This document shows positions 55,386 through 61,976 of a DNA stretch of 64,000 nucleotides, piece by piece. The position numbers and the translations under genes were made by a program. The stretch is from Sphingobacteriaceae bacterium. GTDB lineage: Bacteria > Bacteroidota > Bacteroidia > B-17B0 > Aurantibacillaceae. The notes beneath the pieces are model-generated. The model did no database searches and was not told the origin of the DNA. It saw nothing but the letters and a program-made list of their open reading frames with translations. The stretch covers positions 1-64,000 of the forward strand of contig CANKBS010000003.1 of NCBI GenBank assembly GCA_947480015.1. The letters run 5' to 3'. How positions within the stretch are numbered: the first letter of the stretch is position 1; every line of letters starts with the position of its first letter.

Positions 55386-56081
55386 ATGAGTTATATTTTA
55401 AACATTGAAACTTCAGGCACACGTTGTTCGGTGTGTATTTCGCACAACGAGGAAATAATGGCCTTCCGTGAGATTGACGATGGCTATACGCATGCTGAGA
55501 ATTTGCACCTTTTTATTGATGACGTATTAAATCTGGCGAATGTTCAATCGCATCAAATTAGTGCCGTGGCCGTGAGTAAAGGTCCTGGTTCGTATACCGG
55601 ACTAAGAATAGGGGTTAGTGCGGCTAAGGGTTTGGCGTATTCCTTAAACATTCCGCTTATTGGTATAGACACACTTCACATTATAGCTCTGAGTGCGAAA
55701 GCAAAAAATCCCAGCCTAGCCTTTTATTGCCCCATGATTGATGCCCGCCGTATGGAAGTTTATACAGCTGTATACGACAATGATCTCAAACTGAAAATGC
55801 CGGTTGAACCTTTAATTATGAATGAAACTTCCATTTTAAAATTTGCCGACTATTCAAACATGGCTTTTTTCGGCGACGGAATGCCGAAAGGTCAAGCTTT
55901 ACTATCAACACTTAAGGGGCACAGTTTTATTAACGACATACAGGCCAGCGCCATAGTCATGCCAATGATCTCTTTTAAAAAATTCAGAGCCAAACAATTT
56001 GAGAATCATGCCTACTTTGAACCCTTTTACTTAAAAGATTTTATGATTCTTCATAAAAAATCGCGAATACAGCCCGCGTGA
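55386..56081 (+). CDS. tsaB: tRNA threonylcarbamoyladenosine biosynthesis protein TsaB
   Basis: TsaB pairs with TsaD and TsaE in making t6A37 on ANN-decoding tRNAs. I use ATG 55386 (MSYILNIETSGTRC); the frame extends 8 codons upstream but family members begin here. The ASKHA signatures are 'ILNIETSGTRCSVCIS' at 4-19 and 'VAVSKGPGSYTGLRIGVSAAKGLAYSLNIPLIGIDTLHIIA' near 64-104, the TsaB hallmark. Only 231 residues, normal for TsaB and without the TsaD metal site. TACTTTTG at 55333-55340 could be a -7 box of its own promoter. Confidence 0.93.
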   Translation: MSYILNIETSGTRCSVCISHNEEIMAFREIDDGYTHAENLHLFIDDVLNLANVQSHQISAVAVSKGPGSYTGLRIGVSAAKGLAYSLNIPLIGIDTLHIIALSAKAKNPSLAFYCPMIDARRMEVYTAVYDNDLKLKMPVEPLIMNETSILKFADYSNMAFFGDGMPKGQALLSTLKGHSFINDIQASAIVMPMISFKKFRAKQFENHAYFEPFYLKDFMILHKKSRIQPA

Positions 56082-56474
56082 TTTTTAAAACATGTTTCAT
56101 TTTTACAAATAACAAACCTGCATTCCTTTATGCTTGAATTCTAAGGAAAGCCAAACAGTGTTTTCATAAACTCAACTGCCGCTTTCACAAAACGTCTAAA
56201 ATAAGTTCAGACTTCTTTCATACTTTTGATTTAGAACGAACGATCTAACCTTACTTCACCGAGAAAAAATTAAAAAGCCCCAATTAGGGTGCTTTTATTT
56301 TGGCTCTATGTTGATTATCGTCGAAAACCAACCACTTATGAGAAAATACAAACGACTTGCACATAGGAGGTAGTGATGATTGCACGTTTACATATATTTG
56401 TTAAGGTTAGGAAGATTAGGCATTTTACTCAAAACACTAAGGCGTGGCAAAATGACGCGTCTTTTTTCTATGCC
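56082..56474 (+). other. Intergenic stretch between tsaB and the TPR gene, with a terminator and two tiny ORFs
   Basis: These 393 bases contain no confident gene. There is a hairpin at 56273-56296. A 21-codon plus-strand frame (56309-56374, MLIIVENQPLMRKYKRLAH…) ends in AGGAGGTAG, directly before ATGATG at 56373-56378. From there a 69-codon frame runs into the antisense of the TPR gene. The clear AGGAGG is unusual here, where genes generally lack Shine-Dalgarno sites. I see nothing in 56082-56260 beyond a lone TACTTTTG at 56221-56228. Confidence 0.45.
56273..56296 (+). terminator. Hairpin between tsaB and the sigma-factor operon
   Basis: AAAAGC+CCC (56273-56281) pairs with GGG+GCTTTT (56287-56296) around a 5-base loop with one bulged T, then TATTTTGG. 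It is roughly symmetric (A-rich and T-rich arms) and lies about 190 bases past tsaB, so it may act in either direction. Confidence 0.55.
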
Positions 56475-57464
56475 TTATTTCCTGAGATAGTTTTCAGCTT
56501 TTTGAGCATAAAACTCTCCATCCTCCACTATTTGTTTAAAAATGCTTCCGGCCTTTTCACGCTCACCCATTTCATAAAGTGAAAGTGCTTTATAGTAATC
56601 GGCTTCCTGTAAAAATGAATTATTTGGTTTGCCGATACATTTTTCAAGAAATTCAAGGGCCACCGCATAATTCTTCTTATAGTAATAACACATACCCCGA
56701 TAAAAATCGCAATTAATATCTTCGTTATTATAGCCTGCAATCAGATTGAGTGTGACCAAACAATCGTCGTATTTTCCTTTCTTAAAAAGCAACATAGCTT
56801 TTGCTATTTCATCATGCAAGTAATAAACAGCTGCATCTTTAAGATGATTTTGTTGCTGATTATAGTCCCTATTGGTTGTATTATCGGCCCCTATTCCACT
56901 TAGAGGAACATACCTATTTTTCTTAAAATATAGTAGCATGTAATTACTGATTTTCAAATCATGTAAATAAAATACAGGTGAATTGATGATGAAACGAATC
57001 TTTTGCTGTTCCCATTCTGATCTGTTAAGCGTACTTAAGTCAATTTGTTTTGGTAACAATTCGTCAATCGAATCTATAAGCACTGAACTTGAAGGTGTGG
57101 CTGTTTTTATAGCGATTTTAGCGTTTACTTTTATAAAGTTCTCCTTGGTGATACTTACCGTATCTAAGCCTAAAACAAGCTCCGCAGCAATTTGTTCCGG
57201 CTTAGGAAGTTCCAGTTCATTTTCCTTAACACTCGTTACCTTTTCAGGTGCCGGAGTGTCAATCACAAAAAACAAATTTAATCCCAAAAAAACGCCTACA
57301 AGCAAACACATCAGGTAAAAATAACCCTTAGCTTTGGTGGCTTGTGTGCGCATTCGAATCTGATTTTTAAGCAGATGTGTATCTTCAGGCTTAAAGCCAA
57401 GCTTCGCAAAACCTTGTTGCGACAGATAATCCAAATCATTCAGCGCTTCGTGTTCAGTCTTCAT
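56475..57464 (-). CDS. Membrane-anchored TPR protein, probable anti-sigma partner of the ECF factor
   Basis: 329 residues. A 46-residue cytoplasmic N-terminus (…QQGFAKLGFKPEDTHLLKNQIRMRTQATKAK) is followed by one membrane helix (about 47-68, FYLMCLLVGVFLGLNLFFVI). The periplasmic part has a linker (about 70-180) and TPR-like helical pairs (about 205-325: 'LKDAAVYYLHDEIAKAMLLFKKGKYDDCLVTLNLIAG', 'DINCDFYRGMCYYYKKNYAVALEFLEKCI', 'LQEADYYKALSLYEMGEREKAGSIFKQIV'). It overlaps the sigma gene's 3' end by 11 bases. This position and topology are those of an anti-sigma factor, but it has neither a FecR nor a zinc anti-sigma motif, so the role is inferred. The short cytoplasmic segment would have to hold the sigma. 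Confidence 0.75.
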   Translation of the reverse strand: MKTEHEALNDLDYLSQQGFAKLGFKPEDTHLLKNQIRMRTQATKAKGYFYLMCLLVGVFLGLNLFFVIDTPAPEKVTSVKENELELPKPEQIAAELVLGLDTVSITKENFIKVNAKIAIKTATPSSSVLIDSIDELLPKQIDLSTLNRSEWEQQKIRFIINSPVFYLHDLKISNYMLLYFKKNRYVPLSGIGADNTTNRDYNQQQNHLKDAAVYYLHDEIAKAMLLFKKGKYDDCLVTLNLIAGYNNEDINCDFYRGMCYYYKKNYAVALEFLEKCIGKPNNSFLQEADYYKALSLYEMGEREKAGSIFKQIVEDGEFYAQKAENYLRK

Positions 57465-58050
57465 GATGCTTATTTTTAATTTTTTTTGCTATCAGCAACT
57501 TTAAATTTCTTTTTCCGTTTTGGATATAACTTTTTATCTCGTTTATCGAAAAGTTTGTGTGTTCAGCTATTTCCTGATAAGACCGTCCATTCAAATAAAA
57601 CAATTCAAGGCATTGCCTTTGTTTTTCATCAATAGTAGGCAATCCCTCTTTCATATACTTGAGCATCAGGTCATCTTTCACGGCTGCAATCTCTTCTTCT
57701 TCTTCAAAGCTAGTTTCTCTTATCTCAAAATCAAGGTAAGATTCAGGTAAAAAGTATTTCCCCTTTTTCTTCCTCAACTCACCAATACAATGGTTTCTGA
57801 CAACAAAACTTAGCCAAGCCTTAAAACTTTTTATTTTCGTTTTTCGAAGTTCCGTAATTAGCTTTTCAAAGATCTGCATCACGGCATCTTTGGCTAAATT
57901 CTGATCCCTGAAATAAAACAAACAAACCCCATACACCGTGGTAACATGTTTCTCGAACAAATCACCTAACATGCTCATATTTCCAGAATTAAAATAATTC
58001 AGTGCAAGGTCCTCGTCGTTTAAACTATCTTTTTTCTTAAACAGCCACAT
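57454..58050 (-). CDS. ECF-type RNA polymerase sigma factor
   Basis: 198 residues with sigma-70 regions 2 and 4 only. Region 2 (about 25-95) contains 'FEKHVTTVYGVCLFYFRDQNLAKDAVMQIFEKLITELRKTKIKSFKAWLSFVVRNHCIGELRKKK'. An acidic linker ('EEEEEIAAVKDD') follows, and region 4 (about 138-190) has 'IDEKQRQCLELFYLNGRSYQEIAEHTNFSINEIKSYIQNGKRNLKLLI', the recognition helix at 'SINEIKSYIQNGKRN'. It is co-transcribed with the TPR membrane protein (11-base overlap). Its own upstream region carries a GGAAT…CGTCTTAA element, also present before the divergent plug-only gene, which implies autoregulation. Confidence 0.9.
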   Translation of the reverse strand: MWLFKKKDSLNDEDLALNYFNSGNMSMLGDLFEKHVTTVYGVCLFYFRDQNLAKDAVMQIFEKLITELRKTKIKSFKAWLSFVVRNHCIGELRKKKGKYFLPESYLDFEIRETSFEEEEEIAAVKDDLMLKYMKEGLPTIDEKQRQCLELFYLNGRSYQEIAEHTNFSINEIKSYIQNGKRNLKLLIAKKIKNKHHED

Positions 58051-58059
58051 ACCTGTTAT

Positions 58060-58075
58060 GTCTTATACTTAAGAC
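58060..58075. promoter_or_regulatory. Inverted repeat over the -10 region of the sigma-gene promoter
   Basis: GTCTTA (58060-58065), 4 bases, TAAGAC (58070-58075): a perfect 6-bp inverted repeat. One arm coincides with the predicted -10 and the other with the start-site region, 10 bases before the sigma ATG. It could be an operator or simply fall out of the -10 sequence. Confidence 0.4.
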
Positions 58076-58099
58076 GCGTAATTGAATAAATTCCATAAA
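58069..58099 (-). promoter_or_regulatory. ECF-type promoter of the sigma-factor operon
   Basis: On the minus strand TTTATGGAAT (58099-58090), 15 bases, TCTTAA (58074-58069), preceded by CG so that the -10 reads CGTCTTAA. GGAA at -35 and CGTC at -10 are the classic ECF pattern. The same two words with the same spacing occur on the plus strand at 58159-58189. The predicted start site is about 10-12 bases from the sigma ATG. Confidence 0.75.
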
Positions 58100-58158
58100 A
58101 ATAATGTAGCGTTCTAAAAAAATCATGTATGCCGTTAACAAAAGATAAAAGTAATTTA

Positions 58159-58189
58159 TTTATGGAATAAATCCCTGTATTCGTCTTAA
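58159..58189 (+). promoter_or_regulatory. ECF-type promoter of the plug-only gene
   Basis: TTTATGGAAT (58159-58168), 15 bases, TCTTAA (58184-58189), again with CG directly before (CGTCTTAA at 58182-58189). It is identical in both boxes and spacing to the element facing the sigma gene. No TAnnTTTG housekeeping box is seen here. The leader would be about 35-40 bases. Confidence 0.75.
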
Positions 58190-58232
58190 TAGCAAAACCG
58201 GTTCTAAGTACTAACCTTTAAAAACCAAAATC

Positions 58233-59018
58233 ATGAAAACTCAAACTAAATTACACGTATCCTTGGCCATTCTCTTTCAGTTAATCGCCTTCGGACTAAT
58301 GGCTCAATCGTATGGTGAAATTCGTGGCGTCATTAAAAACACAGAATCTCAAGCGGTACCCTTTGCTACCATAAAAATATTGCAAGGTAGGTTATTGGTA
58401 GGCGGCGCTCTAACGAATGAAGAGGGTATTTATAGCTGCAAACCCTTAAATCCGGGTACATACGAGATGGTAATTTTACAAACCGAATACAAAACACAAC
58501 TGGTACAGAATATTACTGTTAAGCCCAATGAAGCTACCTATTTTAATTGTATGTTATCGGTTAATTCGTTAACTACCATAGAAGTTTTCGCAGAGCCCAT
58601 CTTGTATACTCCGGTAGGGGTTGAAGCCACCATGTTTCACCAGGTGTCCATAAGTGGCACCGAGCTTAATCAAACAGCCGGCTATAACCGTGGTGATGTG
58701 AGTGGTGCTTTAGAATTTATCACAGCCGATGTGGTTGCCGACAAGGATGGCGGCATTCATTTCAGAGGTTCACGTGACGGCGCCAGTGGTTTTTTTGTAG
58801 ACGGTGTTAGAACCATGAATGCTGCAAATGTTCCGGGCTTGAGCATTGAAAACTTGAGTGTGTTTAGTGGGGGCGTGCCGGCTATGTACGGCGACCTCTC
58901 CGGTGGTGTGGTAATAATTACTACCAAAAGCTACTTCAGTGGGATTCGTGAAAAAAACATTCGGGTAGCTGCTATGAAAGAAAGAAGGGCTGCAGAAAAA
59001 GCAGAACAAGAGAAATAA
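58233..59018 (+). CDS. Secreted CarboxypepD_reg plus TonB-plug protein without a beta-barrel (261 aa)
   Basis: Signal peptide 1-25 (…LIAFGLMAQ), a CarboxypepD_reg-like beta-sandwich about 28-112 ('GEIRGVIKNTESQAVPFATIKILQG', 'NPGTYEMVILQTEYKTQLV'), then a TonB-receptor plug about 125-233 ('GGIHFRGSRDGASGFFVDGVRT', 'FSGGVPAMYGDLSGGVVIITTKS'). It then stops with a charged tail (about 238-261, rich in Lys, Arg and Glu) where a receptor would start its 600-plus-residue barrel. The ending is a normal TAA with no barrel remnants downstream, so this is a genuine short protein and not a truncated gene. An ECF-type promoter precedes it, shared with the divergent sigma gene. Function unknown; a periplasmic signalling or gating partner is inferred. 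Confidence 0.85.
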   Translation: MKTQTKLHVSLAILFQLIAFGLMAQSYGEIRGVIKNTESQAVPFATIKILQGRLLVGGALTNEEGIYSCKPLNPGTYEMVILQTEYKTQLVQNITVKPNEATYFNCMLSVNSLTTIEVFAEPILYTPVGVEATMFHQVSISGTELNQTAGYNRGDVSGALEFITADVVADKDGGIHFRGSRDGASGFFVDGVRTMNAANVPGLSIENLSVFSGGVPAMYGDLSGGVVIITTKSYFSGIREKNIRVAAMKERRAAEKAEQEK

Positions 59019-59046
59019 GCTTTCGAGAATAAAATTTACTTTAAAA

Positions 59047-59661
59047 TTAGATATGTGAGGAATTAAATTTAATTAGTTCCTCATATACTTTTTTTACAGG
59101 GAGCCCCATCACATTATAAAAACTACCTTCTATTTTATCAATACCAATATAACCGATCCAATCCTGCACGCCATAACCCCCTGCTTTATCGTAAGGTTGG
59201 TATTTGGTCAAATAATAGGCTATTTCCTCATCACTAAATTCTTTAAAATAGACTTTACTGGTATCGTAAAAACTGATTTGTTTGGTAGCACTTTTAAAAC
59301 AAACTGCCGTAAAGACTTCATGCATCTTTCCACCCAAGGCGCGCAACATAGTCATACCTTGTTCATAATTTTCGGGTTTGTTGTACACTTTACCTTCACA
59401 CCATACAATCGTATCGGCCGTTATCAATAGTTCCTGTTTGCCTAATAACTTGGTGTAGGCATTGGCCTTAACTTCTGCCAGATACAAGGGGATTTCCTGT
59501 GCCTTTAAGTGTTCCGGAAAATTTTCATCGGCATGCGTTGGACAGAGTTTGTATTTAAAACCCAAACTCCCAAGAAGCTCTTGACGACGCGGTGAAGCCG
59601 ATCCTAAAATAAGCTCGAAAGGAAAATCCAATAAAAGATCTTGTAAATTACTTTTAGACAT
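59047..59661 (-). CDS. maf: Maf family nucleoside triphosphate pyrophosphatase
   Basis: 204 residues. 'ELILGSASPRRQELLGSLGFKY' at 16-37 is the Maf signature with its phosphate-binding Ser/Arg. 'LITADTIVWCEGKVYNKPEN' carries the catalytic Asp, and 'YDKAGGYGVQDWIGYIGIDKIEGSFYNVMGLPV' the C-terminal Gln/Asp and specificity loop. The family hydrolyses dTTP/UTP (YhdE-type) or m7GTP and pseudo-UTP (YceF-type). The residues fit YhdE-type, which is uncertain without alignment. It directly abuts the prenyltransferase gene in a tight four-gene run (DUF2520, kdsC-like, ubiA-type, maf). Confidence 0.92.
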   Translation of the reverse strand: MSKSNLQDLLLDFPFELILGSASPRRQELLGSLGFKYKLCPTHADENFPEHLKAQEIPLYLAEVKANAYTKLLGKQELLITADTIVWCEGKVYNKPENYEQGMTMLRALGGKMHEVFTAVCFKSATKQISFYDTSKVYFKEFSDEEIAYYLTKYQPYDKAGGYGVQDWIGYIGIDKIEGSFYNVMGLPVKKVYEELIKFNSSHI

Positions 59662-60636
59662 TTAACAGTAGTAAAAGATAAAACTATAACACAAGCCTAA
59701 AAACATCACAAACTTTAAAAGAATACTGGCTCTTTTAAATTGTTTGCTATGAGAGGCTTTGAGTACAAACAAGGCAATACTAATGAGTGGTGTAATAAGT
59801 CCGACTAAAATGTAAATATTATTAATTGATAAAAAAATATGTTGTGCCTTAATGGTATTATACACAACAAAAAGTAAAAGCAAACTGGTAATACTGAGTA
59901 GAAAAAATGCGTTTAATTGACTGGCCCGTATCCCCCAAACAATTGGCATGGTAAGTCCACCTGTTGCTTTATCACCTTTGTAATCTTCTATATCCTTAAT
60001 TATTTCGCGGGCCATGCTGGTAATAAAAGCAAACAGTGAGAACAACAAGGTTATTTTTAATGAATAAAGAATGGTTAAACGATGTGTTGAGATAAAATCG
60101 GGATGAACCTTTTGCATGATCCCCATTTCATAAACCACCGGCATAAAGGCCACTGATGCGGTTAATAAGGATACAACCACATTTCCAATGAGCAATTGTT
60201 TTTTTAAGTGCGTGCTATAAATCCAAAGTAAAAAAGCGGCCGAAAAATGAAATATGGCTAAGCGCAGGTAACCAATTTTTAGAGCTGCATACATCCCTAA
60301 CACAACACCGGCAAAAGTAAAACTGATATGCAACATGATGGCCCATCGTCGTTTTATAATTCGATCCACTACTACGGTATCGGGATGGTTTATTAAGTCG
60401 GTCTTCACATCAAAATAATCATTGATGATATAACCGGCAGCCGCAATTAAAACTGTGCTTAACACCACTAAATAAAACAAACTATTATTCAATTCAGAGG
60501 CAGCGCCGGTTTCACTCATGATCTTTTGTATCACAAAAGTTCTCAGTAAAATTTGAGTAAGTGCAATCATGATTAGATTTTCTAAACGCACCAGTTTCAA
60601 AAAGGCCAATACTTTATTTGAAAGTAACTTATCCAA
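59662..60636 (-). CDS. UbiA-family prenyltransferase (GGGP-synthase-like)
   Basis: 324 residues with about nine membrane helices and both Asp-rich UbiA motifs: 'YIINDYFDVKTDLINHPDTVVVDRIIKRR' near 65-93 and 'IIKDIEDYKGDKATGGLTMPIVWG' near 213-236. Bacteroidota homologues are usually annotated (geranylgeranyl)glycerol-phosphate geranylgeranyltransferase, the second step of archaeal ether-lipid synthesis. The real substrate in these bacteria is unclear and this name should be treated as family-level. It is followed without a gap by maf and preceded by the kdsC-like gene, a common order in the phylum. Confidence 0.87.
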   Translation of the reverse strand: MDKLLSNKVLAFLKLVRLENLIMIALTQILLRTFVIQKIMSETGAASELNNSLFYLVVLSTVLIAAAGYIINDYFDVKTDLINHPDTVVVDRIIKRRWAIMLHISFTFAGVVLGMYAALKIGYLRLAIFHFSAAFLLWIYSTHLKKQLLIGNVVVSLLTASVAFMPVVYEMGIMQKVHPDFISTHRLTILYSLKITLLFSLFAFITSMAREIIKDIEDYKGDKATGGLTMPIVWGIRASQLNAFFLLSITSLLLLFVVYNTIKAQHIFLSINNIYILVGLITPLISIALFVLKASHSKQFKRASILLKFVMFLGLCYSFIFYYC

Positions 60637-60651
60637 TGCTCTTTAGTTTAA

Positions 60652-61164
60652 TTACCATTTTGTGATTTCCCAATTTCCTTGAACACGCAAAACTTGTTCT
60701 ATCACATCTCTTACACAAGCTTCACCACCTTTATGGGGTGAAATATACTGACATATTTCTTTAATTTCAACTGCAGCATCAGCCGGACAAACCGCACAAC
60801 CTACCCTACTCATCACTTCATGATCCGGCAAATCATCTCCCATAAAAAGCACTTCCTCATCTTTCAGATTATGTAATTTAAGGTAGTCCAAATAACAAGC
60901 TAATTTATCGTGTTGCTTTATAAACACATCGGTAAGTCCGTTTCGTTCTAAAGCGTTTTTAACGGCTTCATTATTACCTCCACTTATCACCACAAGTCTG
61001 TACCCCTTTTTTACTGCCAAATTGATCGCATAGCCATCCTTTGAATTCATGTTACGCACCATGTCGCCATTGTCCATTACCAGAACTTTTCCGTCGGTCA
61101 TCACACCATCCACGTCAAACATGAGGGTGCTTATTTTTGTTAATCGTTGTTTAAAATTAAGCAT
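60652..61164 (-). CDS. KdsC-like HAD phosphatase
   Basis: 170 residues, a C0-type HAD with no cap. Nucleophile motif 'LMFDVDGVMTDGKV' at 14-27 (D17, D19), 'VVISGGNNEAV' at 58-68 (Ser/Thr motif II region), Lys in 'VFIKQHDKL' and the acid pair in 'VLFMGDDLPDHEVM' (motif IV, GDDLPD, typical of KDO-8-phosphate phosphatase). KdsC releases phosphate from KDO-8-P during LPS core synthesis; a sialic-acid-type phosphatase is the alternative. kdsA/kdsB are not in the window. Its 5' end overlaps the DUF2520 gene by 8 bases. Confidence 0.87.
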   Translation of the reverse strand: MLNFKQRLTKISTLMFDVDGVMTDGKVLVMDNGDMVRNMNSKDGYAINLAVKKGYRLVVISGGNNEAVKNALERNGLTDVFIKQHDKLACYLDYLKLHNLKDEEVLFMGDDLPDHEVMSRVGCAVCPADAAVEIKEICQYISPHKGGEACVRDVIEQVLRVQGNWEITKW

Positions 61165-61972
61165 GGTATCTTTTTTGTTGCTTTACAATTAATTTACTCA
61201 ATTGTTTATAAAGCTTTGCCAATTCGTCGTTTTCCTTTAATAATTGTAAGTGTTTTTTTAAAACGGCTTCATCACTTCTTTTAGCAGGTCCGGTTTGCGC
61301 CGCTCGCGGATCCATCTTACCTATCTTTAAAACACTTTGCTGTATTAAGGGTAATAATAAATTGAAATTTAACACCTGTTTATTCGAGTCCTGATTTATA
61401 AGTTCGAGTGCCGACACATACATGGCATTGGTGAAATTATTCACCATAACCGCCGCCAAGTGTAATTTTAATCGTTCGCGATAATCGATGCTAATAACGG
61501 TTCTACTAATTTGATAGGCCAGTTCATGTAATTTAATATCAGCTTCTTTGGAGGAGGCTTCTATCAAAACAGGAATGCTTTTCCAATCTACCTCATCACC
61601 TTTTGAAAAAGTTTGCAAGGGGTAAAAAACGCCGGTGCTATGAACCCTATTGCCTAGATCTTCTATTTTAGAACTACCGGAGCAATGAAACAATAAGGCA
61701 TTCGGGTTTTTAATAGTAATATGCGCGGCCACTTCTTTTATTAAACGATCGGGTATACAAATTGCATAATACGCTGCTTGTTGTTCTATTTCTAAATATG
61801 AATCGTAAGTCTTGCAGTTCAACTTTGATTCAAATTCCTTTAAAGAAGCGTTAGCTTGGTGGTTATACACACTTATCTGGTATTTTTTAAGTGTTTGAAA
61901 TTGTTTTGCCAAATGCCAGGCAACATTGCCGCAACCCAATATTACGATATGTTGCTTGGTCTGCTTTTTCAT
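61157..61972 (-). CDS. Rossmann-fold plus DUF2520 domain protein
   Basis: 271 residues. An N-terminal NAD(P)-binding fold opens 'IVILGCGNVAWHLAKQFQ' at 9-26 (GxGNVA), then 'ISVYNHQANASLKEF' and 'AAYYAICIPDRLIKEVAAH', followed by an all-helical C-terminal DUF2520 domain from about 130 ('LHLAAVMVNNFTNAMYVSALELINQ', 'QTGPAKRSDEAVLKKHLQLL'). The fold resembles pyrroline-5-carboxylate reductase and ketopantoate reductase, but no reaction has been settled for the family. It overlaps the kdsC-like gene by 8 bases and lies 4 bases from the CcsA-type gene, so it belongs to one long operon. Confidence 0.87.
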   Translation of the reverse strand: MKKQTKQHIVILGCGNVAWHLAKQFQTLKKYQISVYNHQANASLKEFESKLNCKTYDSYLEIEQQAAYYAICIPDRLIKEVAAHITIKNPNALLFHCSGSSKIEDLGNRVHSTGVFYPLQTFSKGDEVDWKSIPVLIEASSKEADIKLHELAYQISRTVISIDYRERLKLHLAAVMVNNFTNAMYVSALELINQDSNKQVLNFNLLLPLIQQSVLKIGKMDPRAAQTGPAKRSDEAVLKKHLQLLKENDELAKLYKQLSKLIVKQQKRYHA

Positions 61973-61976
61973 CTCA

